Source of the DNA: Streptomyces sp. SCSIO 75703
GTDB lineage: Bacteria; Actinomycetota; Actinomycetes; Streptomycetales; Streptomycetaceae
Assembly (NCBI RefSeq): GCF_036607905.1
Contig: NZ_CP144555.1
Span: 3,782,001-3,846,000, forward strand
Direction: 5' to 3'
DNA: 64,000 bases
Positions 17,565 to 25,706 of this stretch are shown here, piece after piece. The translations under genes and the position numbers were made by a program. Each line of letters starts with the position of its first letter. Position 1 is the first letter of the stretch. The notes below the pieces were generated by a model that had not been told where the DNA came from, searched no databases, and was given only the letters and a program-made list of their open reading frames with translations.

Positions 17565-18059
17565 TCAGGAGCGGGTGTCACGCCGCCACTCGTAGGCGCC
17601 GGGCGACGTCTCGACGACCTCTCTCGGGTAGACCTCGCGTACCCGGGTTAGTAGGTCCCGCTGCTCGTCGACCCATGCCGACGAGAGCACGAACAGCGGG
17701 ACGGTGACAGTGACCCCTGACGCCGGCCCGTCATGCACGGATACCCAGAGTCCACCGCTCTCGTCGGGCTTGAACTTCATGGAAGGAGTCCGCCCGGATT
17801 CGAGCCACATGGCGAACCGACCGGACCCCAGGGCTGCCAAGGCGTCCTCCCAGTCCTCCAGATCTTCAGGGAGGAGAGTCACAGGGAAAGTGGCGTTGAC
17901 GGATTCCGCCACGATGACGATCTCGCAGTCGAGGAAGTCGTGGCCGGTCAGGATTCCGGGTTGAAAGCGACCCAAGACGCGTACGGAGACACTGTGGCCG
18001 CCGGTGCCGGGTGTGTCGGCCAGGTGAATCAGGTTGATGACGCCATCCGTCGACTCCAT
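17565..18059 (-). CDS. DUF5959-like hypothetical protein (element cargo)
   Basis: A 164-residue soluble protein starting MESTDGVINLIHLADTPG. It has alternating beta-strand patterns (VSVRVLGRF, DCEIVIVAES, GGLWVSVHDG, VTVTVPLFVLSSAW) and resembles DUF5959 proteins of Streptomyces, with no known function. ATG at 18059 behind GGGGAGGG. It sits between attL and the integrase gene, where AICEs often carry late-acquired genes, so it is probably cargo, not part of the transfer machinery. Confidence 0.6.
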   Translation of the reverse strand: MESTDGVINLIHLADTPGTGGHSVSVRVLGRFQPGILTGHDFLDCEIVIVAESVNATFPVTLLPEDLEDWEDALAALGSGRFAMWLESGRTPSMKFKPDESGGLWVSVHDGPASGVTVTVPLFVLSSAWVDEQRDLLTRVREVYPREVVETSPGAYEWRRDTRS

Positions 18060-18115
18060 GGATTCCCTCCCCGAAGTAACCAAGTCCGAGCATCCTGCCG
18101 GACCACCCGCGGATC

Positions 18116-19357
18116 TCACGGTTCGGGGTGCAGAAGCTTCGAATAGACGTCGGACACGGCTCTGCTGGTCCGCTCCCGGCTGGAGGGCATGAGGTGCGCG
18201 TACACACGGAGCGTCAGGCCCGGGTCCGAGTGGCCCAGGTACTCGGCGAGGGCCTTGATGTTCTCCCCCGCGTCCAGGAGCACCGAGGCGTAAAAGTGGC
18301 GCAGCGCGTGCATGCCGTTCTCGCGTGACTCCGCGTACGGCTGGCCTCGCTTGGGCACGGGGATGACGCCGGCCGCGGCGAGCGCCGGTTTCCATGCCTC
18401 CTCGTTGAGCGACGTACGCCAGACGTGCCCGCCGCGCGGCCCGGTGAAGATGAGCCGCTTGGTCACCGGAGGACCGTCGGCCACCTTCCACGGCAAGGTG
18501 ATCTCGACCGGCGGGAACCGCTTCATGTGCGCCCGGAGGGCATCGGCGACGGGGCCGGGAAGCGGCACGTCCCGCAGCTTGCCGCCCTTCGGCGGCGCGA
18601 ACACGGCCTTGCTGCGGCTCAGCTTCAGTTGCTGGACCACGTGGAGCGTGTCCGACTCGAAGTCGATCGCGTCGACGGCCACGCCCAGGATCTCGCCCTG
18701 GCGGAGCCCGCAGCCGCCGCCCAGGTCGACCATGGCTTGGTAGCGCTCGGGCATGGCGGCCCGGACGGCGAAGACCCGCTCGGGCGTCCAGGGCACGATG
18801 CGCTTGTTGTCGACGGTCGGCGGACGGACGGACCGGGCCGCACACGGGTTGCGGGGAAGGTGGCCGTCGTCCACGGCCGCGCTGAGCGCCGCGCGCACGT
18901 TGGAGTAGATCGTCCGGGCGTACGACCCACGGACGCCGTTCTCCTGCAACTGCCGCACCCAGTCCCGGATGTGCGCCGGCTGGAAGGAGCCGAGCGGACG
19001 CGAGCCGAGGTAGGGGAAGGCGTGCAGCCGGAGTTGCGACTCCATCGAGGCTTGGGTGTTCGGGTCGGCGCCCTGCGTGACGACCCATCGCTCGGCGTAC
19101 TGCTGGAAGGTGATCCGGGCGGCGCGCGGGTCAATGTACTGCCCGCGCGCCATGTCCGCCTCGATGTGCGCCAGCCACTGATCGGCGAGCCGCTTCTGAC
19201 GGTCGGGGAAGCTCTTGGACTTCTCCGTGCCGTCCGGACCGACGTAGCGAGCGCGGTAGCGCTGACCGGACCCGTAGCGCTCGGTCTTGACCTTGCGCGC
19301 CTTCCCGTCCGGTCCGGTCTCGGTTCTGTACCAGCGGTCCTGGATGTGTCCGGCCAT
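18116..19357 (-). CDS. int: tyrosine integrase
   Basis: A 413-residue site-specific recombinase for integration and excision. An N-terminal arm-binding region (about 1-70) and a SAM-like core-binding domain (about 85-180) precede the catalytic domain. Catalytic residues are all visible: Arg219 in GCGLRQGE, a Lys in PPKGGK, His350 and Arg353 in MHALRHFYAS, His376 in LGHSDPG and Tyr386 in RVYAHLM. Its ATG at 19357 overlaps the excisionase stop by four bases, so Xis and Int are translationally coupled. Confidence 0.93.
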   Translation of the reverse strand: MAGHIQDRWYRTETGPDGKARKVKTERYGSGQRYRARYVGPDGTEKSKSFPDRQKRLADQWLAHIEADMARGQYIDPRAARITFQQYAERWVVTQGADPNTQASMESQLRLHAFPYLGSRPLGSFQPAHIRDWVRQLQENGVRGSYARTIYSNVRAALSAAVDDGHLPRNPCAARSVRPPTVDNKRIVPWTPERVFAVRAAMPERYQAMVDLGGGCGLRQGEILGVAVDAIDFESDTLHVVQQLKLSRSKAVFAPPKGGKLRDVPLPGPVADALRAHMKRFPPVEITLPWKVADGPPVTKRLIFTGPRGGHVWRTSLNEEAWKPALAAAGVIPVPKRGQPYAESRENGMHALRHFYASVLLDAGENIKALAEYLGHSDPGLTLRVYAHLMPSSRERTSRAVSDVYSKLLHPEP

Positions 19358-19596
19358 CAGGCGGCAGCCTCTTCCCGCAGGGACTCGACCCAGGCTTGGA
19401 CGTCCGCAGGGTCATAGCGCAGGTGTCGGCCGACCCGGAAGCCACGGGGACCGGTGCGCTTGCGGCGCCACTGGTAGACCGTCTCGACGCTGGGCAGGTC
19501 GAACATCGCCACCAGGTCGTCAGGAGTCAGGTACCGCGACGGCAGACCACGCGGCTCGGAAGCCGCTTCTGCGACAGCGAGGCGACGGCTACCCAT
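19357..19596 (-). CDS. xis: excisionase (MerR-like helix-turn-helix)
   Basis: A 79-residue protein with a small winged helix: PSRYLTPDDLVAMFDLPSVE followed by TVYQWRRKRTGPRGFRVGRH and the wing LRYDPADVQAWV. This is the AICE Xis type that directs the integrase towards excision. The start ATG at 19596 follows GGAGAG. It overlaps the end of the replication gene by 8 bases and the integrase start by 4, giving a rep-xis-int operon. Confidence 0.9.
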   Translation of the reverse strand: MGSRRLAVAEAASEPRGLPSRYLTPDDLVAMFDLPSVETVYQWRRKRTGPRGFRVGRHLRYDPADVQAWVESLREEAAA

Positions 19597-20947
19597 GGGT
19601 GGGCTCTCCTTCCGTTCCGGGGGCGGGTTCAAGGGTTTCGGCGAGCCAGGCTTCGGCGTCGGTGAGGCCGGTCCCGGCGTAGACCCAGTGCGCGAGGACG
19701 AGGGTCGTGTCCGGGCCGGTCTCGGCCGCTGCCAGGGCCTGTGCGCGGCGCCATGCGGCGCGGGCGTCGCGGAGGGCGCCGAGGGTGGTGGAGTAGCGGC
19801 GGGACTTGGTGGAGAAGTGGCCGCGGAAGCCGAGCATGTGGGCCCAGGCCCGCAGGCGGAGGTGTTCGAGGTCCTTGCGGGCGCCGAGGGTCCAGGCGGT
19901 GCGGATGAGCCGGCGGGCGTGGTCGCCGATGTCGAGGTGGGCGAGTTCGGCGAGGAACTTCAGCGGACGGTCCAGAGCTCCCGTGGCGGTCTCGGCGCCC
20001 TTGGTGGCGTACTTGGCGATGTAGGCGGCGACGGCCCGTTCGGTCAGTTCCTGGCCGCCGTCGAAGTCGGCCGAGCGGATGGTGCGGACGTCGAGCTGAC
20101 GGCCGAAGGCGAAGGCGTGGGCCCGGCCGTCGATGACCGGGCCGTCCACGCGGGCGGCGGCAGCGGCGGCCCGGATGGCGTCGGTCAGCAGCTCTGCGGT
20201 GGCCCAGGCGGGAGGCGGGGTGTCGCCGCCCTCGGGGCCGTCGATGCGGATGACGGCGTGGAAGTGGACGGCCCCGCGCTTCTGGTACTCGGCGACCTTG
20301 GCGAAGGACACCCGGGCGTACTCGCGGAAGGCCCGCTGCGTGAGGCCGGCGCGCTTGGCGACCTCCCGGCGCAGGTAGATGGAGAAGCGCCGCCACAGCG
20401 GACCGGCGTGCGCGTTCCAGAGCACGGCCGCTTCGTAGTCGTAGGTGTCCGGGTCGAGCGGGGTGCCGAGGGCGGAGTCGTCCTGGTCGTGGAGCTCGCC
20501 GCAGCGGCAGCGGCGGACCGATCCGGCCGGGCCGGTGGGGCGGTTGTGGATCGGGCCGAAGCTCGGGGCGGTGAAGGTGGCGAAGACGCGCGGGTGGGCG
20601 GCGACGCGTTCGGGGACGCCCTTGCCGCCGCGCAGGCCGGAGGTGATCAGGTGGAAGGTGTCGCGGCGGTACACCTCGGCGCAGGCTGCGCAGCGGGTCG
20701 TGCGGCGGTTGTTGCAGCGGACCAGGAGGTGACCGGCCGGGAGGCTGGAGGAGTCGAGGTGGTGGAGGACGTTGCCGATCTCGCCGGTGCGGGTGTCAAC
20801 GTCGTACTCGGTGCGGTGGCCGTCGAGGCGGATCGGGTGCGTGCAGCCGCCGAGGCCGGAGAGTTGGCGCAGGAGTGCGGGCATGGTGCCGAGGGCGGCC
20901 AGTTCGCCGAGTTCGTGGAGTGGGGGCGGAGTGGCGCGGGTGATGAT
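19589..20947 (-). CDS. RepSA-like replication initiator
   Basis: A protein of about 430-450 residues that starts rolling-circle-type or AICE replication after excision. It has the N-terminal LGGCTHPIRLDGHRTEYDVD typical of RepSA proteins, two Cys pairs (RCAACAEV and RRCRCGEL), a two-His metal motif in AVHFHAVIRID and the tyrosines in AAYIAKYATKG. The annotated extent starts at an ATC codon at 20947, directly after AAGGAGAAGGCC. The first ATG in frame is at 20884 but has no ribosome-binding site. Family members begin about 20 residues before that Met, so an ATC start (or a base difference) is likely. Confidence 0.82.
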   Translation of the reverse strand: MITRATPPPLHELGELAALGTMPALLRQLSGLGGCTHPIRLDGHRTEYDVDTRTGEIGNVLHHLDSSSLPAGHLLVRCNNRRTTRCAACAEVYRRDTFHLITSGLRGGKGVPERVAAHPRVFATFTAPSFGPIHNRPTGPAGSVRRCRCGELHDQDDSALGTPLDPDTYDYEAAVLWNAHAGPLWRRFSIYLRREVAKRAGLTQRAFREYARVSFAKVAEYQKRGAVHFHAVIRIDGPEGGDTPPPAWATAELLTDAIRAAAAAARVDGPVIDGRAHAFAFGRQLDVRTIRSADFDGGQELTERAVAAYIAKYATKGAETATGALDRPLKFLAELAHLDIGDHARRLIRTAWTLGARKDLEHLRLRAWAHMLGFRGHFSTKSRRYSTTLGALRDARAAWRRAQALAAAETGPDTTLVLAHWVYAGTGLTDAEAWLAETLEPAPGTEGEPTHG

Positions 20948-21037
20948 GGCCTTCTCCTTCTGGTTTGGCTGGAGGGAGACGGCCCCCGGGGCGGCGGATG
21001 CTTGGCGGTATCGAGGCCGCCCCGGGGGTCCGGTGTG

Positions 21038-21283
21038 TCAGCGGCGGTGCTGGTCGCGGAGCAGCGAGCGCAGGACCACGGCGGCGACGGCCACGGAGAC
21101 GGCCGTGACGGCGACGGCGGCCAGGAGCGCGGTCAGCACGACGCCGCCGACGAGGACGGCCGCGACCGCTCCGGTGCTGACGGAGATCTGCGGGGCCGGC
21201 CGCCGCGCGGGCACCTGATCGGCCACGGTGTGGGTGTGCGCGGGCGGGGGCGTCGGGCTGTCGGGGTACTTGGGCAGGAACAC
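21038..21283 (-). CDS. SpdD-like spread protein
   Basis: An 81-residue protein. It has an N-terminal VFLPKYPDSPTPPP, a Pro-rich linker, and a membrane segment of about 35 residues (SVSTGAVAAVLVGGVVLTAL and following), ending in basic RSLLRDQHRR. This fits SpdD proteins, which help intramycelial spread of Streptomyces plasmids. The GTG at 21283 is chosen because AAGGAG lies just upstream; a longer frame reaches 21316 without such a site. A GntR-type half operator lies at 21303-21312. Confidence 0.75.
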   Translation of the reverse strand: MFLPKYPDSPTPPPAHTHTVADQVPARRPAPQISVSTGAVAAVLVGGVVLTALLAAVAVTAVSVAVAAVVLRSLLRDQHRR

Positions 21284-21302
21284 GGCGAAGCTCTCCTTAC
21301 CT

Positions 21303-21318
21303 ACTCGTCTAGTCATGT
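21303..21318. promoter_or_regulatory. KorSA-type operator, partial copy
   Basis: ACTCGTCTAGTCATGT matches the left ten bases of the element operator ACTCGTCTAGACGAGT; the right half is degenerate. It lies in front of the spdD-like gene. Confidence 0.4.
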
Positions 21319-21503
21319 GAGCCGTTGACGATGTCCACGCCGGAGCGCGTGCCGGACTCGATGGCCGGGGCCAGGAAGGTGTCCGAGAGCCAGAAGCCGA
21401 AGAGGGCGATCAGGACGAAGATCCACGTGCGGACGCCGAGGAACTTGACCGCTCCCCAGGCGAAGAAGCCGAGGAGGACGACGAGCGGCAGGCTGACGGT
21501 CAC
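21309..21503 (-). CDS. small membrane protein of the transfer module
   Basis: A 64-residue protein with one or two membrane helices (SLPLVVLLGFFAWGAVKFLG and TWIFVLIALFGFWLSDTFLA) and a short polar tail. GTG start at 21503. Similar short proteins lie at this place in many AICEs between the SpdD gene and the transfer-protein gene; the function is not known. It is packed tightly in the minus-strand operon. Confidence 0.65.
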   Translation of the reverse strand: MTVSLPLVVLLGFFAWGAVKFLGVRTWIFVLIALFGFWLSDTFLAPAIESGTRSGVDIVNGSHD

Positions 21504-21518
21504 GGTGTGCGGGTCCTT

Positions 21519-21710
21519 TCAGCGGACGGGGCAACGGTGGGTACGGGCGGCCAGTTCGGCGGCGGCGCGGCTGTCGTAGTCGGCGGAGAAGCCGCAGCGC
21601 GGGGCCGTGCAGGCAGCGGTGTGCTTCTCCCGGCCACGACCGTCGTAGGACGTGCCGACCTGGACGGGGCCGATGCGGGTGACGGAGCGGAAGCGGCGGT
21701 TGGCGCTCAC
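21519..21710 (-). CDS. AICE mobile-element transfer protein (zinc-ribbon-like)
   Basis: A 63-residue protein, MSANRRFRSVTRIGPVQVGT at the N-terminus, with Cys residues in TAACTAPRCGFSA and a final HRCPVR that could bind zinc. It is nearly invariant among AICEs and labelled there as a transfer protein without mechanism. GTG start at 21710 behind AAAGGAG. Confidence 0.75.
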   Translation of the reverse strand: MSANRRFRSVTRIGPVQVGTSYDGRGREKHTAACTAPRCGFSADYDSRAAAELAARTHRCPVR

Positions 21711-21722
21711 GTGGGTCTCCTT

Positions 21723-22373
21723 TCAGAGCTGGGCGGCGATGGCGTCGGCCATGGGTGGCGGGACGCCGAGGCGGGCGCGCAGGGTCGGGGTGTCGATGGC
21801 CGTTCCGGTGCGGGCGTGGTGCTCGGCGGCGACTTTGCGGGCGTGCTCGACCAGGGCGGCCGGGACGGCGACCGGAGGCGGGGCCGGAGGTGGAACCGGT
21901 GCCGACTCGGCCGCCGGCGGTTCCGGAGCGGGATCGGGCGCGTCCTCCTGGTCCTCGATGTCCTCGGGCGCCTCCTGGCCCACGGCATCACTGGGCTCGT
22001 CATGCGTGGTCGGCGACGAGTGGACCAGGAGGGTTCCGCCGAGGAAGGCGACCGCGGGCCAGCCCGCGACGAGGATGCGAAGCCAGGCCGGCACGTGGTC
22101 CAGGTCGAGCAGCCCGGCGGTGGCGACGTTCGCGCCCAGCGACGCGGCGAGGGCGATCAGGAACCAGCACCACCCGGCCGCTTTCGCCTCGCCGGACCGC
22201 AGACGGCGCCAGGCGGCGACGAGCAGCAGGTCGACGGAGACGGGATAGGCCCACGCCTTCCACCCGTCCTGTCCGGCCGCCGAGGCGACGTCGTGCAGGT
22301 GGGCGAAGGACAACGCGGCGGCGATGACCGCTTGGACGAGCACCGCATCGACACGGGCCAGGTAGGCACGCAT
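21723..22373 (-). CDS. DUF2637-family membrane protein
   Basis: A 216-residue protein with four membrane segments in the first 120 residues (DAVLVQAVIAAALSFAHLHD, WAYPVSVDLLLVAAW, AGWCWFLIALAASLGANVAT, WLRILVAGWPAVAFLGG). A Pro/Glu-rich linker follows, then a C-terminal helical domain (TLRARLGVPPPMADAIAAQL). DUF2637 proteins are common in Streptomyces conjugative elements and may form part of the transfer pore or spread apparatus. ATG at 22373 behind GGAAGGAG. Confidence 0.8.
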   Translation of the reverse strand: MRAYLARVDAVLVQAVIAAALSFAHLHDVASAAGQDGWKAWAYPVSVDLLLVAAWRRLRSGEAKAAGWCWFLIALAASLGANVATAGLLDLDHVPAWLRILVAGWPAVAFLGGTLLVHSSPTTHDEPSDAVGQEAPEDIEDQEDAPDPAPEPPAAESAPVPPPAPPPVAVPAALVEHARKVAAEHHARTGTAIDTPTLRARLGVPPPMADAIAAQL

Positions 22374-22461
22374 GCTGCGGCTCCTTCCGAATTCGGGCAT
22401 GAGAGGGGTAGGGACATGGCGTGAGGCGGTCACGCCGACCGGGGATAAGCGGGGACGCGGG

Positions 22462-23838
22462 TCAGTCGGTCACCGGTCGAGGCCGCAGGACCGGGCTCGG
22501 TGTCTCAGCAGGCTGTAGGGGCGCGTCGGGCCGGAAGGGCTTGAGCGCGGGCAGGTCGGGGACCAGGTGGGCCGACTCGCGGCAGGTCTCGGCGGCGTCG
22601 CCGAGGGAGAGGTACGGCGTGCGGATGCGGGACCAGCCGCCGGAGGTGTCACCGGCCACGGCGAGGCCGGGCCGTTCGGGGGCGATGGCGCAGGCCGCGG
22701 AGACCGCCTCGGGGGCGATGTCGCCGAGTGCCATCTTGGCGGAGGCTTCGTCGTTGACGCGGTGGCAGACGCGGCCGGTCAACTGTGCCCGCAGCATGGT
22801 CGCGCCCTTGCCGAGTTCGGCGCCGAAGCGCTGTCCGCAGACCTCCAGGTAGATGCCGGCGGCCCGGCCGAGCTGGGCGAGCCGGATGAGTTGGGTGACC
22901 ATTTCGTCCCGGCGTTCCTCGTCCTTCCTCGTGGCGACGAGGAAGAGTTCGGCCACCTCGTCGACGAACAGCACGACGGGCACCGGGCGTTCGTGCTCGG
23001 GCAGACCCCAGATGTCAGAGGTGATCTCCTCGTCCGGCGTGCTCGGCGTGATGCCCTGCCGGGCCTTGAGCAGGTCGTACCGGTCCTCCATTTCCCTGAT
23101 GAGCACGGGCAGCAGTTCGGCGGCCTGTTCCGGGTCGGTGGCGAGCGCCGACAGGCGCGGGGCGAAGGGCGCCAGTTCCACGCCCCGCTTGCAGTCGATG
23201 CCGACCAGGGCGACGGGTTGGCGGGCGAGGCCGGCGACGAGGTGACGCAGGTACATGGACTTGCCGGACAGCGTGGCGCCGAGGGTGAGTTGGTGCGGCA
23301 CGGTGCGGTAGTCGCGTACGAACGGAGTGGCGTCCTCGCGCAGCGCGACCGGCACCCGGAGCAGGCCCGGGCGGAGCTTGCGCGGCATGCGCACCCGCCG
23401 CAGCACGTCGAAGCCGACGAGACGCAGTTCGACCACGCCCGGCTTGATCGTGGTCACGTAGACGGCGTGGACGCCCCAGGCGTGCCGCAGCCGTTCGGCG
23501 GAGGCGGCCACGTCGGCGGGTTCCTGTCCCGGGGCGAGCCGTAGGCGAACCCGCAGCCCCGTCGTGGTCGGCCGGATGATCCCCCGGCGCGGCGGTACGG
23601 GCCGGACCTCACGGCGGGTGGTGGCCTTGACCGCCAGGACCCGCAGCCGGGAGGGGGCCACGGTCAGCCCGCACGCCTCCATGACGGAGCCGTAGGAGCT
23701 GAGCAGCCGGACCGTGGACACCGGTAAGCCGACCGTGGACCAGTAGACGCCGGGGTGTCGCGCCCGGGCGTAGGCGGCCCCACCGCCGAGCGCGGCGACG
23801 GGACCACCCACCTCCAGAAGCGTTGCCAGGTCGGTCAT
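22462..23838 (-). CDS. FtsK/SpoIIIE-type conjugal DNA translocase (TraSA/TraB class)
   Basis: A 458-residue ATPase that moves double-stranded element DNA to the recipient. The Walker A is GATLSGKS (187-194) and the Walker B PVVLFVDEVAEL (Asp292, Glu293). The N-terminal 150 residues are a membrane-proximal region with a beta-rich part (RVRLRLAPGQEPADV) as in other AICE Tra proteins. The ATG at 23838 overlaps the stop of the upstream SCO3933-like gene by four bases. Streptomyces Tra proteins of this kind need no relaxase, and none is seen in this element. Confidence 0.9.
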   Translation of the reverse strand: MTDLATLLEVGGPVAALGGGAAYARARHPGVYWSTVGLPVSTVRLLSSYGSVMEACGLTVAPSRLRVLAVKATTRREVRPVPPRRGIIRPTTTGLRVRLRLAPGQEPADVAASAERLRHAWGVHAVYVTTIKPGVVELRLVGFDVLRRVRMPRKLRPGLLRVPVALREDATPFVRDYRTVPHQLTLGATLSGKSMYLRHLVAGLARQPVALVGIDCKRGVELAPFAPRLSALATDPEQAAELLPVLIREMEDRYDLLKARQGITPSTPDEEITSDIWGLPEHERPVPVVLFVDEVAELFLVATRKDEERRDEMVTQLIRLAQLGRAAGIYLEVCGQRFGAELGKGATMLRAQLTGRVCHRVNDEASAKMALGDIAPEAVSAACAIAPERPGLAVAGDTSGGWSRIRTPYLSLGDAAETCRESAHLVPDLPALKPFRPDAPLQPAETPSPVLRPRPVTD

Positions 23839-24194
23839 CAGGCCGACGCCCCCACGGCGGCCGGGAAGGCGGCCGGAGTAACGGCGGCGGCCCGGAAGGC
23901 GATGCCGTGCCGCTGCTGGCCGTTGAAGACGCTCTCCCACGGCCGGGCGATCAGGCCCGGCAGGGAGACCGGGGCACCGAGGGCGAGCCCTTCCGACACC
24001 CCGCTCTCCGGGACGGTCACCTTGATCAGGGACGACTCCCCCTCCTCGATGTACACGACGCCGATGGTCATCAGCGCCTCACCGCTGATGGCGTCCTTCG
24101 CGATCTCGCCCGACTGCCGGTCGCGGACCTTAGGCTCGGGCGCCTCGGTCAGCAGGATCGTCGCGGCCGAGGTCTCCACACGGATGGTGCGCAA
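23838..24194 (-). CDS. SCO3933-family regulatory protein
   Basis: A 118-residue protein rich in beta-strands (TIRVETSAATILLTEAPEPK, MTIGVVYIEEGESSLIKVTV), resembling the small SCO3933-like proteins always found just before the AICE tra gene. Their role is not proved; a regulatory or accessory transfer role is assumed. The start is a TTG at 24194 with GGGAAGAAG upstream; a GTG five codons later is possible. Two KorSA-type operators lie 16 and 90 bases upstream, so this is probably the first gene of the repressed transfer operon. Confidence 0.75.
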   Translation of the reverse strand: MRTIRVETSAATILLTEAPEPKVRDRQSGEIAKDAISGEALMTIGVVYIEEGESSLIKVTVPESGVSEGLALGAPVSLPGLIARPWESVFNGQQRHGIAFRAAAVTPAAFPAAVGASA

Positions 24195-24209
24195 GGCTTC
24201 TTCCCATCT

Positions 24210-24225
24210 ACTCGTCTAGACAAGA
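24210..24225. promoter_or_regulatory. KorSA-type operator
   Basis: ACTCGTCTAGACAAGA, near-palindromic, 16 bases upstream of the transfer operon start at 24194. Confidence 0.7.
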
Positions 24226-24283
24226 TGCATCCTTCGAACCCGACGACGCCGGGAACGGGATTACCTTGCCACACAACTTGCCC

Positions 24284-24299
24284 ACTCGTCTATACGAGT
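24284..24299. promoter_or_regulatory. KorSA-type operator
   Basis: ACTCGTCTATACGAGT: arms ACTCGT and ACGAGT around CTAT, the best copy in the element. It lies in the gap between the repressor gene and the transfer operon. Confidence 0.75.
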
Positions 24300-24349
24300 A
24301 TGCGTGTCGGTGTGTACGAGTCCGGAGAAGTGGCCTCGCGCACCGCCGA

Positions 24350-25135
24350 TCAGGTCGCCGGAAGCTGGTAGGAGAGGACGTAGGCGTCGGCCGCCATCAC
24401 CGTGTCGCAGACCTCCACGGCCCGTCCCGAAGTGTCGAAGGCGGTACGGATCAGGTGGATCACCGGCACGCCGGAGGCCAGTTGGAGCGTCTTCACCTCG
24501 GACGGCGAGGGCATCCGGGCCCGGATCTCCTCCTCGAAGTGGTCGAGCTGGTGGCCCAGTTCCTCGAGACGGGCGTAGATGCCGCCGGGGCCCGGGTTGG
24601 GCTCGGCGATCTGCGTACCGCGGGCGATGTCGAGCGGGAGGTAGGACGTGGCGAACTCGACCGGCCGGCCGTCGAGCAGGTACCGGCGACGCCGGGCCAG
24701 CACGCGCCGCACGGAGCCGAGCCGGGTGGAGATGTCCTGACTGGCCTTCTCCTCCTTCACCTCCAGGCTGTCCACAGTGGGGTGACTGCCGGCGGCATCG
24801 GCCTCCACGATGAACGCGGACTTGCCCTGCTCGCGGTGGCGCCGGGCGAACCGGTCGGAGGCGAGGCGGCGCACCGGAGGCCGGGGCCGGACGAAGACGC
24901 CCCGGCCGTGCTCGGCATGCACCAGGCCCTCGCCCTGGAGAATCGAGAAGGAGTTCCGGACCGTCATCCGGGACACCCCGTAGTGCTCGACCAGCTCAGC
25001 TTCAGAGGGCAGCTTCTCTCCCTCCTTGAATCGCCCACGGTCGATGGCCTCGCGCAGCTGGTCGGCGATCTGCCGGAAGACGGCACGATCACTGGTCGGG
25101 TCGAGGCCGCCGAGAATGCTCGGTAGAGACGTCAC
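24350..25135 (-). CDS. GntR/UTRA repressor, KorSA-like
   Basis: A 261-residue regulator. Residues about 18-85 are a GntR winged helix (KLPSEAELVEHYGVSRMTVR and GEGLVHAEHGRGVFVRP). Residues about 100-255 are a UTRA ligand domain (ARRRRYLLDGRPVEFATSYL, EEIRARMPSPSEV). In pSAM2 the KorSA repressor keeps the element integrated by blocking the replication activator gene pra. Operators in front of this gene and of the neighbouring operons support the same role here, with autoregulation. GTG start at 25135 behind AAAGGAG. Divergent from the Nudix gene. Confidence 0.87.
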   Translation of the reverse strand: MTSLPSILGGLDPTSDRAVFRQIADQLREAIDRGRFKEGEKLPSEAELVEHYGVSRMTVRNSFSILQGEGLVHAEHGRGVFVRPRPPVRRLASDRFARRHREQGKSAFIVEADAAGSHPTVDSLEVKEEKASQDISTRLGSVRRVLARRRRYLLDGRPVEFATSYLPLDIARGTQIAEPNPGPGGIYARLEELGHQLDHFEEEIRARMPSPSEVKTLQLASGVPVIHLIRTAFDTSGRAVEVCDTVMAADAYVLSYQLPAT

Positions 25136-25147
25136 GCGTACTCCTTT

Positions 25148-25163
25148 AGGTATCTAGACGAGT
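25148..25163. promoter_or_regulatory. KorSA-type operator in the divergent promoter
   Basis: The right half CTAGACGAGT (25154-25163) is perfect, the left half is degenerate. It lies between the repressor gene and the Nudix gene. Confidence 0.65.
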
Positions 25164-25218
25164 GGGCGAGTCTTGTTGCTACGGTGGAGAGCCTAGCCAG
25201 CCGAGAGGGCCGAGGAAC

Positions 25219-25650
25219 GTGAGCACAGAACGCCCGCACTCCGTGAGCGTCGCCGGGGTCATCGTCGATGACCAAGGCCGGGCCCTCCTGATCAAGCGCC
25301 GCGACAACGGCCACTGGGAACCGCCGGGCGGAGTCCTCGAACGCGAGGAAACCATCCCCGAGGCACTTCAGCGCGAAGTCCTCGAAGAAACCGGCATCAA
25401 GATCGAGCTTCCCGCGACCCTGACCGGCGTCTACAAGAACATGACGGGCCTGATCGTCTCCCTCGTCTTCCGCTGCCAGGCGGCCGACGGTACTCCCACC
25501 ACGGGGGACGAGACCCGCGCACTGCGCTGGGCCACCCGCGAAGAAGTCATCGAACTCGCCGACGAGGCATACGCGATCCGCGTCCTCGACGCACTCGACG
25601 CGGCATCCCCGCCGGCCGTCCGCGCCCACGACGGCGTGAAACTCGTCTAG
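25219..25650 (+). CDS. Nudix hydrolase, candidate Pif-like immunity factor
   Basis: A 143-residue Nudix protein. The Nudix box is complete: Gly and Glu in GGVLEREE, then REVLEETGI with the REUxEExGU core. In pSAM2 the pif gene, which gives immunity against redundant transfer, encodes a Nudix-motif protein; the same position beside the KorSA gene suggests an equivalent here, but the substrate is unknown. GTG start at 25219 behind GAGG. An operator overlaps its stop codon, so downstream genes may have their own regulated promoter. Confidence 0.82.
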   Translation: MSTERPHSVSVAGVIVDDQGRALLIKRRDNGHWEPPGGVLEREETIPEALQREVLEETGIKIELPATLTGVYKNMTGLIVSLVFRCQAADGTPTTGDETRALRWATREEVIELADEAYAIRVLDALDAASPPAVRAHDGVKLV

Positions 25651-25656
25651 TCCGAA
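25641..25656. promoter_or_regulatory. KorSA-type operator, half copy over the Nudix stop codon
   Basis: ACTCGTCTAG at 25641-25650; the TAG is the Nudix stop codon. It lies 47 bases before the next gene. Confidence 0.45.
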
Positions 25657-25690
25657 CCCGCTGCACATGGCGGCCTACCAGCATGAAGGA

Positions 25691-25706
25691 ACTTGTATGC
25701 ACGAGT
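25691..25706. promoter_or_regulatory. KorSA-type operator over a start codon
   Basis: ACTTGTATGCACGAGT matches 14 of 16 positions of the operator; a further half-site TATACGAGT follows to 25714. The ATG of the next gene (25697) lies inside the site. Confidence 0.6.

Noticed and set aside
19595..21328. 577-residue plus-strand frame opposite rep and spdD
   Set aside because: Gly/Val/Glu-biased antisense frame without motifs; the minus strand encodes recognisable RepSA-like and SpdD-like proteins.
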